Positions 55,845 through 62,929 of a stretch of DNA of 64,000 nucleotides are shown piece after piece. Below the pieces are notes generated by a model. It did not search any database. It had not been told where the DNA came from and saw nothing but the letters and a program-made list of their open reading frames with translations. Where the stretch lies: the NCBI RefSeq assembly GCF_900102035.1, contig NZ_LT629689.1:558001-622000 (forward strand), read 5' to 3'. Origin of the DNA: Pseudomonas extremaustralis. GTDB lineage: Bacteria > Pseudomonadota > Gammaproteobacteria > Pseudomonadales > Pseudomonadaceae. The first letter of the stretch is position 1. Every line of letters begins with the position of its first letter. Made by a program: the position numbers and the translations under genes.

Positions 55845-56516
55845 TCAGCGCATTAGCGCCTTCCGAACAAATGGGTCAAGGTCCGGCTGATTCAGGAGCC
55901 AGCGCCTGTAGTCGCTAGGCAGATCCGCAAAGGCGGCACCTTTGTGTTTGCCGAATCCGATAATCGTGGGGATTCGCGCATCCTCTGAGATCTGCCACAG
56001 CTCTTCCCAGTCGCTGACCTGCCGGCCACGCTCGGCAGCGAGTTGATCTAGGATCTTTACCAGCAGCAGCCTGCAATTCTTCACGTCATCCAGAGCTGCG
56101 TGGGCGTTGCGGAGCAGGCCTGTCGCTTCGGCACGGTAGTGCAGGTAGATCATTGCGGACTGGGTGTGGCTGTCGGCGTCCGGCCAGAGTTTGGAACTCA
56201 GCGCCTGCGTGCAGATGCGCTTTACGTCCGGCTCGCCAATGACGCGCCAGTCGTAATCCACGTTGTGACCGATCAAATACTCAACATCGATCGGCAGGTT
56301 GAAGTCGGTGTGCGGGTGAAAGCCAGCAAGCTCTTCGTCGAGGATGTGGCAGGTTGCCAGAGCACTCAACTCGATCGGCTTGCCAGGCTTGTAGCGCTGG
56401 AGGAAGTCAGCTGTAACCGCGAGGCTGCTGATGCTTTCCAATTGGAGCCATGCTGCCTCGATTAGGTGTGGATCGTTGAGGCCAGTTGTTTCGCTGTCGA
56501 AGATGTATGCGGTCAT
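55845..56516 (-). CDS. ExoX-like 3'-5' exonuclease
   Basis: 223 residues of the DEDDh family: Exo I FDSETTGLND (Asp7, Glu9), Exo II LIGHNVDYDWRV, Exo III HAALDDVKNCRLLL. The C-terminal ExoX-like tail has FGKHKGAAFADLPSDYRRWL, which is seen in phage exonucleases with putative recombination roles. It is ATGA-coupled to the Sak4-like gene. Confidence 0.85.
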   Translation of the reverse strand: MTAYIFDSETTGLNDPHLIEAAWLQLESISSLAVTADFLQRYKPGKPIELSALATCHILDEELAGFHPHTDFNLPIDVEYLIGHNVDYDWRVIGEPDVKRICTQALSSKLWPDADSHTQSAMIYLHYRAEATGLLRNAHAALDDVKNCRLLLVKILDQLAAERGRQVSDWEELWQISEDARIPTIIGFGKHKGAAFADLPSDYRRWLLNQPDLDPFVRKALMR

Positions 56517-57379
56517 GCCGATTGCCTTTGTGAGGAGAGTTCGTTTTTGCGTTTGTCTTTGGCTGACACGACCTGTTGAACCAGGTCGTCAAAGCCGACG
56601 GCAATCGCCTTGGCCGCATTGAACGCGGATTGGAGGGAGGGTATGTCCTTAGCTGAAGCGATGTCAGCCAAAGCATCCACCAGCAGCTCCTTGGCCCTTT
56701 CTTCTGGGTTCAGACCAGAGTTCAGCCAGGTCAGCAGGCGCACACCGGTATCTGCGCTGATCAGCTCAGGTTGGTCGAACAGCTTCGTCCGGTCCTTGCT
56801 GGCCGTTGCGGTGTGGCCGTCGTGGGTGAGGTCCAGCACCACCGTGAATTCGTAGTCGGTACCGTCGCGCTGCTCGGACTTCATGCCCAGCTTGAGGATC
56901 TTCTTGCCCTCGCCCTGAACAGTCTCCGTCTTGCTGCGCATTGTGCAGATGATGTGCATCGAGCTGGTGAGGATCTTGTCCGTCAGCTTCCGGTGGCGCG
57001 GCGTGGTCTCGTTCCAGGCCGCCCAGGTGTTGCCCCGGAACTTCTGGTGGGCAACGGATTCGTTGATCTCAAGGCAGCCTCCGGAACCCGTCCATTCGTG
57101 CGAGTAGCTGTCGATGACGAGGGTTTCGTACCCGGCCTGCTCGGCGGCGGCGATGACTTCGATGTAGCGCTCTGGGGAGTACGGCGCGTGCAACTCCATT
57201 GCGTCGAAGTCGACCAGGTCCGCGTACAGCGATGCGCTACCGTGTTCGGTGTCTAGCACCGCGATACGCCCGCCAAGCCCCTGGGCGAGCAGAAGAGCAG
57301 AGTAGGTTTTGCCTGATCCAGATGGCCCGGCAAGTGCCAGCCGTAGCTTGGCCTGCTTGCGTTCGGCTTTCTTGAACAT
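56513..57379 (-). CDS. Sak4-like RecA-fold ATPase (single-strand annealing)
   Basis: 288 residues from ATG 57379. Walker A ALAGPSGSGKTYSALLLAQG (about 15-34), Walker B-like YETLVIDSYSHEW, the later MHIICTMRSKTE and the TDYEFTVVLDLTHDGH stretch match AAA proteins of phage recombination modules (Sak4/UvsX-like). Pairs with the exonuclease. Confidence 0.82.
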   Translation of the reverse strand: MFKKAERKQAKLRLALAGPSGSGKTYSALLLAQGLGGRIAVLDTEHGSASLYADLVDFDAMELHAPYSPERYIEVIAAAEQAGYETLVIDSYSHEWTGSGGCLEINESVAHQKFRGNTWAAWNETTPRHRKLTDKILTSSMHIICTMRSKTETVQGEGKKILKLGMKSEQRDGTDYEFTVVLDLTHDGHTATASKDRTKLFDQPELISADTGVRLLTWLNSGLNPEERAKELLVDALADIASAKDIPSLQSAFNAAKAIAVGFDDLVQQVVSAKDKRKNELSSQRQSA

Positions 57380-57389
57380 TTGAGTTTCC

Positions 57390-57530
57390 TCAGATTGGTT
57401 GGTTGTCCCACTGCCGCTGGATGCGGCGGGCGGCTTCTTCGTATTGTTTGCGCTCCTCACCGGTGAATCGCTCGGGCGAGAACGCACCCTGAGTCATCCA
57501 GTCGAACTGGGCGGCCATTGCGGGGCTCAT
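57390..57530 (-). CDS. Small phage protein, 46 residues
   Basis: MSPAMAAQFDWMTQGAFSPE, then RFTGEERKQYEEAARRIQRQ and WDNQPI. Its ATG overlaps the stop of the 164-residue gene (ATGA) and it ends ten bases before the Sak4-like gene. Acidic-basic helical; a possible partner of the recombination module. Confidence 0.7.
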   Translation of the reverse strand: MSPAMAAQFDWMTQGAFSPERFTGEERKQYEEAARRIQRQWDNQPI

Positions 57531-58021
57531 ACAGCCCTCCTGTGGCTGAGCCCCATCAATTGGGCTGTCTGGGCCATGGTTTGTGGCTGGATCACTCCGA
57601 GGTTGCTGGCTACCCGCTTTAGCACCACCAAGTCGTCCAGCGTCCGCGCCTTGTCGATGTAGCCGGCCAGCGTGACCAGCTTCGAATGGCTGGCTGTCAG
57701 CGCCATGCCGAAGTGCACTAGGCTCAACTGTCGAACGTCCCGACCCACCGCGGCGCTAACCGACTCGAAAACCTGCTCCAGCTTTCTATTGGCGTAGTTC
57801 GCCTCGACCTGTGCGCGCTTGCGGTCATCGACTGCAGCTGCAAGCCTGGCTTCCAGGTCAAGCACCAATTCGGCCGACCCGCCGAGCTTGGCGATTCGCT
57901 CGCGCTCCGCCTGCTGCTGGGCAACCGCCAGTTCTTCGCGCTCAATCTTGGCCGTTGGCGCTGCGTGTGCGATGGTCCGCAGATCCGCCGCGGTGCGAGG
58001 TAATACGTTTTCTTGAGACAT
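57527..58021 (-). CDS. Hypothetical prophage protein, helical
   Basis: 164 residues (MSQENVLPRTAADLRTIAHA). Predicted almost all-helical with coiled-coil character (AVAQQQAERERIAKLGGSAE and ARLAAAVDDRKRAQVEANYA). GGAGGC lies before the ATG. Function unknown; recombination cluster. Confidence 0.68.
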   Translation of the reverse strand: MSQENVLPRTAADLRTIAHAAPTAKIEREELAVAQQQAERERIAKLGGSAELVLDLEARLAAAVDDRKRAQVEANYANRKLEQVFESVSAAVGRDVRQLSLVHFGMALTASHSKLVTLAGYIDKARTLDDLVVLKRVASNLGVIQPQTMAQTAQLMGLSHRRAV

Positions 58022-58074
58022 AGAGCCTCCATCACGGCAGCGGAATGCGCCGTGCTTGGTGTCTGGAAAGGGTG

Positions 58075-58302
58075 TTAAGCGGCAGTGGATTGAGTGGACG
58101 TGTAGTCGTCGTAGATCTCGTCGATACGCGCCTGAAACTCTCGCTGCTCTGTGTCGCTGATAGTGCGCAGAAGGAAGGCCAGGGTTATCGCCGAGCGTGC
58201 GGCGGCGCTTGCGTTCGGCTTCCCTACGTCTCTGCGCAGTTCGGCAAGCTCGGCATTGATCCAGCCGACCGCCGTGTCGTGGTCACGCTGCTGGAGGCTC
58301 AC
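58075..58302 (-). CDS. Small helical prophage protein
   Basis: 75 residues (MSLQQRDHDTAVGWINAELA), helical, acidic C-terminal part. Overlaps the stop of the preceding gene by four bases (ATGA). No family is recognised. Confidence 0.6.
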   Translation of the reverse strand: MSLQQRDHDTAVGWINAELAELRRDVGKPNASAAARSAITLAFLLRTISDTEQREFQARIDEIYDDYTSTQSTAA

Positions 58303-58547
58303 TGGTTACGCTCCAGGCTCCGGGCGAGGGCACAGGCTTCGTTGTGGTTGCGACGGAAGCCCATGACCTTGTTAGTCTGGCTGTCCACCACATGGAAGAA
58401 GTCGCGGCCCGCAGGCTTCACCACCATGCGAAAGGTGACCACGGGCATCGGACGATCAATCAGCCGGTAGAAATCAGCAGTGGCGAGAAGGGAGCGCTGA
58501 TGCAAGCCTTCGACGATGTCGCGGCGCGATTGGATGCTGTGGTGCAT
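58299..58547 (-). CDS. Small prophage protein
   Basis: 82 residues from ATG 58547 (MHHSIQSRRDIVEGLHQRSL), chosen over the longer frame from 58592 because GGAGGTGACC abuts it. It contains VVTFRMVVKPAGRDFFHVVD and a C-terminal RRNHNEACALARSLERNQ helix. Function unknown. Confidence 0.65.
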   Translation of the reverse strand: MHHSIQSRRDIVEGLHQRSLLATADFYRLIDRPMPVVTFRMVVKPAGRDFFHVVDSQTNKVMGFRRNHNEACALARSLERNQ

Positions 58548-58660
58548 GGTCACCTCCAAGGTGGTGGGTTGTTCACCTGTATTCGTCAACACTCATGCCT
58601 CCCGCTGGTTGCCGATGGGCGCGGGGGAGGAATGCTGACGTAATAGAGGTGGGGAAGGGT

Positions 58661-58724
58661 GCAGGCGCCCGGCACTTCCCGGGATGTGTCGAGTCTGGCC
58701 AGCTATGCCCTCGGACTCGCCTGC
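58661..58724 (-). ncRNA. Candidate three-way-junction RNA element
   Basis: The gap 58548-58912 has no convincing gene. Within it GCAGG/CCTGC (58661-58665/58720-58724) closes a junction with two arms: CCCGG/CCGGG (58668-58672/58679-58683) and CGAGTC/GACTCG (58690-58695/58714-58719), extended by GGC/GCC (58697-58699/58707-58709). On the minus strand it would lie in the operon transcript. A weak 48-residue frame crosses it. Confidence 0.45.
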
Positions 58725-58912
58725 GGTGTTCTTCTTCATTTGGGGTGGGCCTACCTTTCGGCCGATGCGCGGTGACATCGTCGGCCCTGCTGTCCGCTGC
58801 CTGTTGGGGTGATGGGCGAAGCCTTCAGGCTTGCTACGCCACGCGGGTGAATCGTTGATCTACTTCATGGCCGTATCTCCTGTTGTTCGCTCACTGGGAA
58901 GGCAGTGGCTAC

Positions 58913-59371
58913 CTATGGGATGAGTTTCTTGAGCGCTGACTTGCCCAGGCCGCGAATCGACAGCCGAAGGTGTCCGAGGTCCTTCTTGACCCTCTTGCGC
59001 TCAAGGATGAAGTGCCAGGCCCTGGTGCAATGCACGCACTCCTGATCGGCGAGGAAGTCTGCAATCTCATCGATCTGCAGCCCGACCATTCCATAGCCGC
59101 AGCTGGACGGCTCGCGGTGCTGGAACGCTCCCCAGATGTGAGTTTTGCGGCGGTGCTGCTCGTCGTGCAGAATTTCGTGATGCTCGCCATTCGGCCACGG
59201 CAAAATCCCAAGGATGTCGTCATGGGCGCTTGCAGGCCTTGGGCCGATCTGGTCGTAACCGTTCTGGCACTTCCCAATGCACACCCCGATGATGCGAGTC
59301 AGGCGCTTGATCTGCTGTAGGCACGTTTCGTGTGCGGCCAGCGTGATTACCACTTTCCGCTCGAAGTTCAT
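58913..59371 (-). CDS. Hypothetical prophage protein
   Basis: 152 residues from ATG 59371 with GGAGAAACC upstream (MNFERKVVITLAAHETCLQQ). It has several Cys and His (RIIGVCIGKCQNGYD; DQECVHCTRAWHFI) that could bind zinc, and a basic tail LGHLRLSIRGLGKSALKKLI. No family is recognised. Confidence 0.65.
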   Translation of the reverse strand: MNFERKVVITLAAHETCLQQIKRLTRIIGVCIGKCQNGYDQIGPRPASAHDDILGILPWPNGEHHEILHDEQHRRKTHIWGAFQHREPSSCGYGMVGLQIDEIADFLADQECVHCTRAWHFILERKRVKKDLGHLRLSIRGLGKSALKKLIP

Positions 59372-59436
59372 GTGCGGTTTCTCCGGTTGTTTTCCCAATG
59401 CTCACCGCTCTGGATGGGCATCAGTGAAAAGGTCCG

Positions 59437-59643
59437 TCATGCATACATCCGAACAGTCACGAAGCCGTTGCTCTCCACACGGTGCGTCCAGCGATTGAAC
59501 CAAACGCCATCGCCGAACTTCTTCATCGCCGCTCGGCGAACCTCGATGACGATGCTGTCGGCGGTGTCGCCCTTGTCAGGTGCTACGAGCCAGTCGAGGC
59601 GTTTGCCGTTGCTCAGGCTGCTGTCTATATAGAAACGCGCCAT
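59437..59643 (-). CDS. Small prophage protein
   Basis: 68 residues from ATG 59643 (MARFYIDSSLSNGKRLDWLV), then VIEVRRAAMKKFGDGVWFNR. GAGGG lies upstream; a TTG-start extension to 59664 seems unlikely. Beta-alpha pattern; unknown. Confidence 0.6.
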   Translation of the reverse strand: MARFYIDSSLSNGKRLDWLVAPDKGDTADSIVIEVRRAAMKKFGDGVWFNRWTHRVESNGFVTVRMYA

Positions 59644-59647
59644 TTGC

Positions 59648-59860
59648 TTATCCCTCAATACCAAAGTGGCGGCGAACTACCTGCTCGCCGATTTCTTCAA
59701 GCAGCGCCTCAACACCAAAGTGATTGACGACTTGCTCAACTTCGAAGTTTTCCAGAACCGTTGCGCCGTCTGCATCGAATGCCGAGACAGCCATAAACGT
59801 GCGACTAGTCGGGTTGACGTCTATTTTGCCGGCGTCGAAATTCAAAACTGAGATATTCAT
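59648..59860 (-). CDS. Small prophage protein, first gene of leftward operon
   Basis: 70 residues (MNISVLNFDAGKIDVNPTSR), with AAAGGA before the ATG; C-terminal acidic helix FEVEQVVNHFGVEALLEEIG. It overlaps the end of a 25-codon frame. Nothing more can be said about function. Confidence 0.6.
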   Translation of the reverse strand: MNISVLNFDAGKIDVNPTSRTFMAVSAFDADGATVLENFEVEQVVNHFGVEALLEEIGEQVVRRHFGIEG

Positions 59861-59934
59861 TCCTTTCCCCTTTCAATGATTTCCCGGATGACCCTGTCGC
59901 CAAGGTCATCGAGGAAATCTGTTCTCTCCACCAC
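59857..59934 (-). CDS. Possible 25-residue leader frame
   Basis: From GTG 59934: VVERTDFLDDLGDRVIREII then ERGKE, stop overlapping the next ATG (AATGA). Amphipathic helical character suggests translation, but the start is GTG with a weak ribosome-binding site. The rest of the 59861-60435 gap holds PL, terminators and untranslated leader. Confidence 0.35.
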   Translation of the reverse strand: MVERTDFLDDLGDRVIREIIERGKE

Positions 59935-60184
59935 GCAACACTTCCGAGTCGTCTCTCACCGGCGTCGCACATTTCGTGTTCGATGCTGTTCCGGTTTGGA
60001 AGCGTGGTTTCGCGTACTCACATGAGGGAGTACGGCAGCTATCCAGAGGCTGCATGGGCGGCGGTTTAGCTTCTTCCGACCCAGGTAATGGCCTGGGTAC
60101 GTCGCGGTGGTCACGTCTGGCTGTTAAAGAGCGGGTCAGGCCCTAAGGCCCTGGCGAGTCCCTGTTGGGTGACTCGATGGGCCT

Positions 60185-60213
60185 AGTAAACAACACGTTT
60201 ATAAACGCGTCAA
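60185..60213 (-). promoter_or_regulatory. Leftward early promoter PL with operator in the spacer
   Basis: On the minus strand TTGACG (60213-60208) and TTTACT (60190-60185) are separated by exactly 17 bases. The spacer contains the perfect palindrome CGTTTATAAACG (60196-60207). More GTTTAT half-sites follow upstream (60221-60238). Repressor or Cro bound there would cover the promoter. Confidence 0.7.
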
Positions 60214-60244
60214 CACTATTTGTTTATTTGTGTTTATCGCAGGC

Positions 60245-60270
60245 AAAAAAAGCCCGCTCAATGGCGGGCA
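60245..60270 (-). terminator. Terminator ending the repressor transcript
   Basis: On the minus strand GCCCGC-CATTGA-GCGGGC is followed by TTTTTTT. It lies between the repressor gene and PL. Another strong hairpin (AAGCCCGGC/GCCGGGCTT, 60361-60384) precedes it. Confidence 0.85.
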
Positions 60271-60435
60271 GCAGATCGATCACAAGTCGGCTGGTCGTAC
60301 TATTCAGCGCAGGTCGATGCCTGCGAGGGGGAGGGGGTAATGCAGGGAGGGCAGAAACAAGAAGCCCGGCGCTGGGCCGGGCTTAGTTGTGGTGTGGCTA
60401 CTGATTTTGTTTGGTTGTATGCGCGGATGCTCCGG

Positions 60436-61167
60436 CTACACCAGGACCGAATACCAAAAAACCCGTCCAAGAACGACCAGCTCGTTCTCCATCATCTGCT
60501 GGGCTGTGTACTCTTCGTCGGGATGCTCTTCACGGTTATAGCTGCGCAGGCGCAAGCCACCCATCGGCATCCTATAAAGAATCTTCACCCGAAGCTGGCC
60601 GCCATGGTTCAGCGCGTACATTTTCCCATCAATGACGGATGTTGACCCCTGGTCAACTCCTACCGTGCTGCCGTTCGGCAAAACCGGCTCCATGCTGTTC
60701 CCGCTGACGGTCACGCATACCGCCTCGCTAGGCTGAACATTCTGGCGCCGCAGAGTCATCTTCCCAAATCGAAGTCTTTGCTTGTGGGATTGCTCGACGA
60801 CCGTCCTACCGCTACCGGCCGATAACTCCACCTCCTTTAAGAAAGGCACGTACACCTCATCATTTTCCAGGGGAGTGTCGTCATCCCAGACATCAAAAGG
60901 GCCATCCAAAGATGCGTTCGAGTCGGCGGCTGGCGGAACTGGAGGGTCGGATCGGCCAGACGGGTCAGGCTCCCCCGTGGTTAGCCAGTGCTGGCCCACA
61001 AACAGCTTTAGAGCTGCCTGATAAATGGCGCGTGCTGGGAGCCCCCGGTTAAACCAGTTATTTAAAGTCTGCGGTGAAACCTCAAGGGTTTCAGCGACCT
61101 GCTTTGCGGTAAGGCCTTGCTCGGCCATAAACCGCCGTAGCCGGTCGCCAGAATGTTCATTAGTCAT
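60436..61167 (-). CDS. CI-like prophage repressor, S24 peptidase
   Basis: 243 residues from ATG 61167. N-terminal helix-turn-helix (GLTAKQVAETLEVSPQTLNN, about 19-38), a variable linker, and a C-terminal LexA/CI autoprotease domain with Ser in VSGNSMEPVLPNG and the Lys in LRVKILYRMPMGG. RecA-stimulated self-cleavage would induce the prophage. Operators lie on both sides (PL at 60196-60207, PR at 61195-61209). The longer open frame to 61416 crosses PR and is not used. Confidence 0.92.
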   Translation of the reverse strand: MTNEHSGDRLRRFMAEQGLTAKQVAETLEVSPQTLNNWFNRGLPARAIYQAALKLFVGQHWLTTGEPDPSGRSDPPVPPAADSNASLDGPFDVWDDDTPLENDEVYVPFLKEVELSAGSGRTVVEQSHKQRLRFGKMTLRRQNVQPSEAVCVTVSGNSMEPVLPNGSTVGVDQGSTSVIDGKMYALNHGGQLRVKILYRMPMGGLRLRSYNREEHPDEEYTAQQMMENELVVLGRVFWYSVLV

Positions 61168-61187
61168 AAACACAGAGTTTACCGGGG

Positions 61188-61216
61188 TTGTGTTGTTTAT
61201 TAAATAAACGTATCGT
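61188..61216 (+). promoter_or_regulatory. Rightward early promoter PR with operator in the spacer
   Basis: TTGTGT (61188-61193) and TATCGT (61211-61216) are 17 bases apart; the spacer holds the palindrome GTTTATTAAATAAAC (61195-61209). The layout mirrors PL. Divergent from the repressor gene and 36 bases upstream of the Cro-like gene. Confidence 0.6.
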
Positions 61217-61251
61217 TGACTGGTGTTTACTCGCCGACGGCGGAATTGTTT

Positions 61252-61464
61252 ATGAAGCCCACACCTCTTGAGCGCGCAATCCTTGCGGCCGGATCGGGCA
61301 AAGCCCTTGCCGAGCTTCTTGGCGTGACCCCTATGGCGGTCTCCTACTGGAAGGTCAGGGGTGTTCCCGCACGTCAGGCACTTCCTATCGAAAAAGCTAC
61401 TGGCATATCCCGCCATGAGCTTCGGCCTGATTTATATCCGGTCGAATCCCTTTCTGCCGCTTAA
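61252..61464 (+). CDS. Cro-like / YdaS-family regulator
   Basis: 70 residues from ATG 61252 (MKPTPLERAILAAGSGKALA). The helix-turn-helix GKALAELLGVTPMAVSYWKV with RGVPARQALPIEKATGISRH is the YdaS/Cro pattern. First gene rightward of PR, as cro in lambda. The ATG lacks a good ribosome-binding site; the frame is open to 61216 but this would start at a poor codon within the -10 box. Confidence 0.8.
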   Translation: MKPTPLERAILAAGSGKALAELLGVTPMAVSYWKVRGVPARQALPIEKATGISRHELRPDLYPVESLSAA

Positions 61465-61496
61465 ACCATTTCATCAATCACAGGAGATTCACTCAC

Positions 61497-61700
61497 ATGG
61501 CCTATGGCAACCCGTCCCATAAGCGCGTCAAGGACCGCAAGGTCCGCTTTAACCAAACCCTTGACCGAATTCTTGGTCGAGCTGCCGAGCGCGCAGAACG
61601 ACAGCACGCGACATACCTGTTCGAGGTCATCGAGTGGGCGGTCGAGAACGGCGTAATCGAAGCGCTGAGCAAGGACGAGAGCAAGTCTAGCGCGGCTTAA
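61497..61700 (+). CDS. Small prophage protein
   Basis: 67 residues (MAYGNPSHKRVKDRKVRFNQ). FNQTLDRILGRAAERAERQHATYLFEV continues as helix; the overall pattern (basic strand then two helices) could be ribbon-helix-helix. AGGAG precedes the ATG. Confidence 0.68.
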   Translation: MAYGNPSHKRVKDRKVRFNQTLDRILGRAAERAERQHATYLFEVIEWAVENGVIEALSKDESKSSAA

Positions 61701-61719
61701 AGACCCTATGGAGGGCTAT

Positions 61720-61923
61720 ATGCCTGAATTCGATTACGAGGGGTTGAGCCCTGGCGCAAAAACGAAGATCTCCGCTCTGGCCTTGAAGAAGGGCTGGAGC
61801 ATCGAACAAGCCGTAGAGGCAATCGGGATTGAGTTTGTCGCCATGGGCGGCCCAGCCCTAATGAGGCGCCCGAAAGGGAAGCTCTACCAGATCAACCCGA
61901 AAGAGACCCTCGAAAGGGGCTAA
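61720..61923 (+). CDS. Small prophage protein
   Basis: 67 residues from ATG 61720 (MPEFDYEGLSPGAKTKISAL) with GGAGGG upstream. ALALKKGWSIEQAVEAIGIE is helical, the C-terminus polar. Function unknown. Confidence 0.65.
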   Translation: MPEFDYEGLSPGAKTKISALALKKGWSIEQAVEAIGIEFVAMGGPALMRRPKGKLYQINPKETLERG

Positions 61924-61942
61924 CTAGAGCAGGAGAAGGACC

Positions 61943-62272
61943 ATGACACCAGAAGACCTGAATAGCGAAATCAAGCTGATCTTTGCGCGGGCCTGTGCCG
62001 AAGGGCTGAAAGCTGAAGCTGGGAGCTTGATGGATCTGAGTAGCTTTGACCTCAAGAAAACCACTGCAACTCAATATGCAGCGGCTTTCTCGAGTGCGTT
62101 CGCCTTTGTCGCGGAGCGCTTTATAGAAGGTCCTTCATCTTATGACGAGATGGTTGTTTCGGCCCTGCGTAGTAATCCAGCAGCTGATTCTCAATCTGGC
62201 GAAGGGAAATCGTGTCCAGCTCCAGACGATTCCCTTGGGAATACACCAGTTTCTCCGGAAGTTGGCCGCTAG
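61943..62272 (+). CDS. Prophage protein overlapped by an antisense gene
   Basis: 109 residues (MTPEDLNSEIKLIFARACAE), AGGAGAAGGACC before the ATG. The N-terminal 60 residues form good amphipathic helices; the last 35 (SNPAADSQSGEGKSCPAPDD ...) are low-complexity and lie opposite the minus-strand gene 62121-62327. Function unknown. Confidence 0.62.
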   Translation: MTPEDLNSEIKLIFARACAEGLKAEAGSLMDLSSFDLKKTTATQYAAAFSSAFAFVAERFIEGPSSYDEMVVSALRSNPAADSQSGEGKSCPAPDDSLGNTPVSPEVGR

Positions 62273-62327
62273 CGATGATCGCGTTGAGCGTGTCGCGAGC
62301 CATTTGCTCTACAGATTTTTCTGTCAT
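62121..62327 (-). CDS. Antisense small prophage gene
   Basis: 68 residues from ATG 62327, preceded by TTGGAGGCCGGAC (MTEKSVEQMARDTLNAIIAS). The C-terminal half (LELDTISLRQIENQLLDYYA) is also helical and well formed. It is convergent with and overlaps the end of the plus-strand gene by 152 bases. Both frames have good ribosome-binding sites. Confidence 0.5.
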   Translation of the reverse strand: MTEKSVEQMARDTLNAIIASGQLPEKLVYSQGNRLELDTISLRQIENQLLDYYAGPKQPSRHKMKDLL

Positions 62328-62424
62328 GTCCGGCCTCCAAGGCCTTCGTTTGTGGAAATTCGAAATTACCACGGAAGCGCCGGACACCCAATTCAACACC
62401 GCAGCATTGAGCTAGGAGAAGGAC

Positions 62425-62784
62425 ATGGTTGGATCATGGGGAGACATCCCGCCGCCACCTGGATTTGATCCGAAGCGAACCCCTCATGAGGTGAAGTTCG
62501 AAATTATCGCGGACTCCGCCGACCTCGAGGGGAAAGTTAGTAAGACGCTTGGACTCCTACCACTTCATCTTCGAAAGGGCTTTCTCGAGAGCGTCCTGGA
62601 CCTGGTCCGCAGCGGTGCTTGCCGCGCCGTCTACGTCCGACTCGGAAAGAGAAGCTTCGTCCAAGGTGCTGATGGCGCCACAACCTACGCACTTATACGC
62701 CGGATCTACAGCGCTCAACTCGTTGGACTCGACGAGCTCTGTGCTACCGCATTGAGGGCAGCGGGCATTGAGAGCGGAAATTGA
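62425..62784 (+). CDS. Prophage protein overlapped by an antisense Zn-ribbon gene
   Basis: 119 residues (MVGSWGDIPPPPGFDPKRTP), AGGAGAAGGAC before the ATG. N-terminal strand and helix (HEVKFEIIADSADLEGKVSK; LLPLHLRKGFLESVLDLVRS), then a part lying opposite the minus-strand gene. Function unknown. Confidence 0.6.
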   Translation: MVGSWGDIPPPPGFDPKRTPHEVKFEIIADSADLEGKVSKTLGLLPLHLRKGFLESVLDLVRSGACRAVYVRLGKRSFVQGADGATTYALIRRIYSAQLVGLDELCATALRAAGIESGN

Positions 62785-62796
62785 TTTTATGGACAT
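62557..62796 (-). CDS. Antisense Zn-ribbon protein
   Basis: 79 residues from ATG 62796 (MSIKSISALNARCPQCGSTE), preceded by AGGAGGTTCCG. Two CxxC knuckles (CPQC and CVGC, separated by 26 residues) form a zinc ribbon; the rest is acidic. It lies almost completely inside the plus-strand gene 62425-62784, on the other strand. The quality of the ribosome-binding site and the paired CxxC argue that it is real. Confidence 0.62.
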   Translation of the reverse strand: MSIKSISALNARCPQCGSTELVESNELSAVDPAYKCVGCGAISTLDEASLSESDVDGAASTAADQVQDALEKALSKMKW

Positions 62797-62880
62797 CGGA
62801 ACCTCCTGGTTCGCTGTGCTGGGTAAGAGCTTCACAGCGTAGCAGGAGGTTCCGGCCTAAACAGCCTGAATTTCAGGCAC

Positions 62881-62906
62881 AAAAAAACCGGGTTCACGGC
62901 CCGGTT
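62881..62906. terminator. Terminator-like hairpin
   Basis: AACCGGG and CCCGGTT pair around TTCACGG, with AAAAAAA on the left, so it acts best for minus-strand transcripts, shielding the antisense genes from transcription entering from the right. Confidence 0.6.
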
Positions 62907-62929
62907 CATTGCTACATCGCGAGGTAATC

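Noticed and set aside
58593..58739. 48-codon minus-strand frame (MKKNTAGESEGIAGQ...) across the three-way-junction RNA
   Set aside because: Only a distant weak AGGTAGG precedes it and the sequence is better explained by base-paired arms. Not excluded completely.
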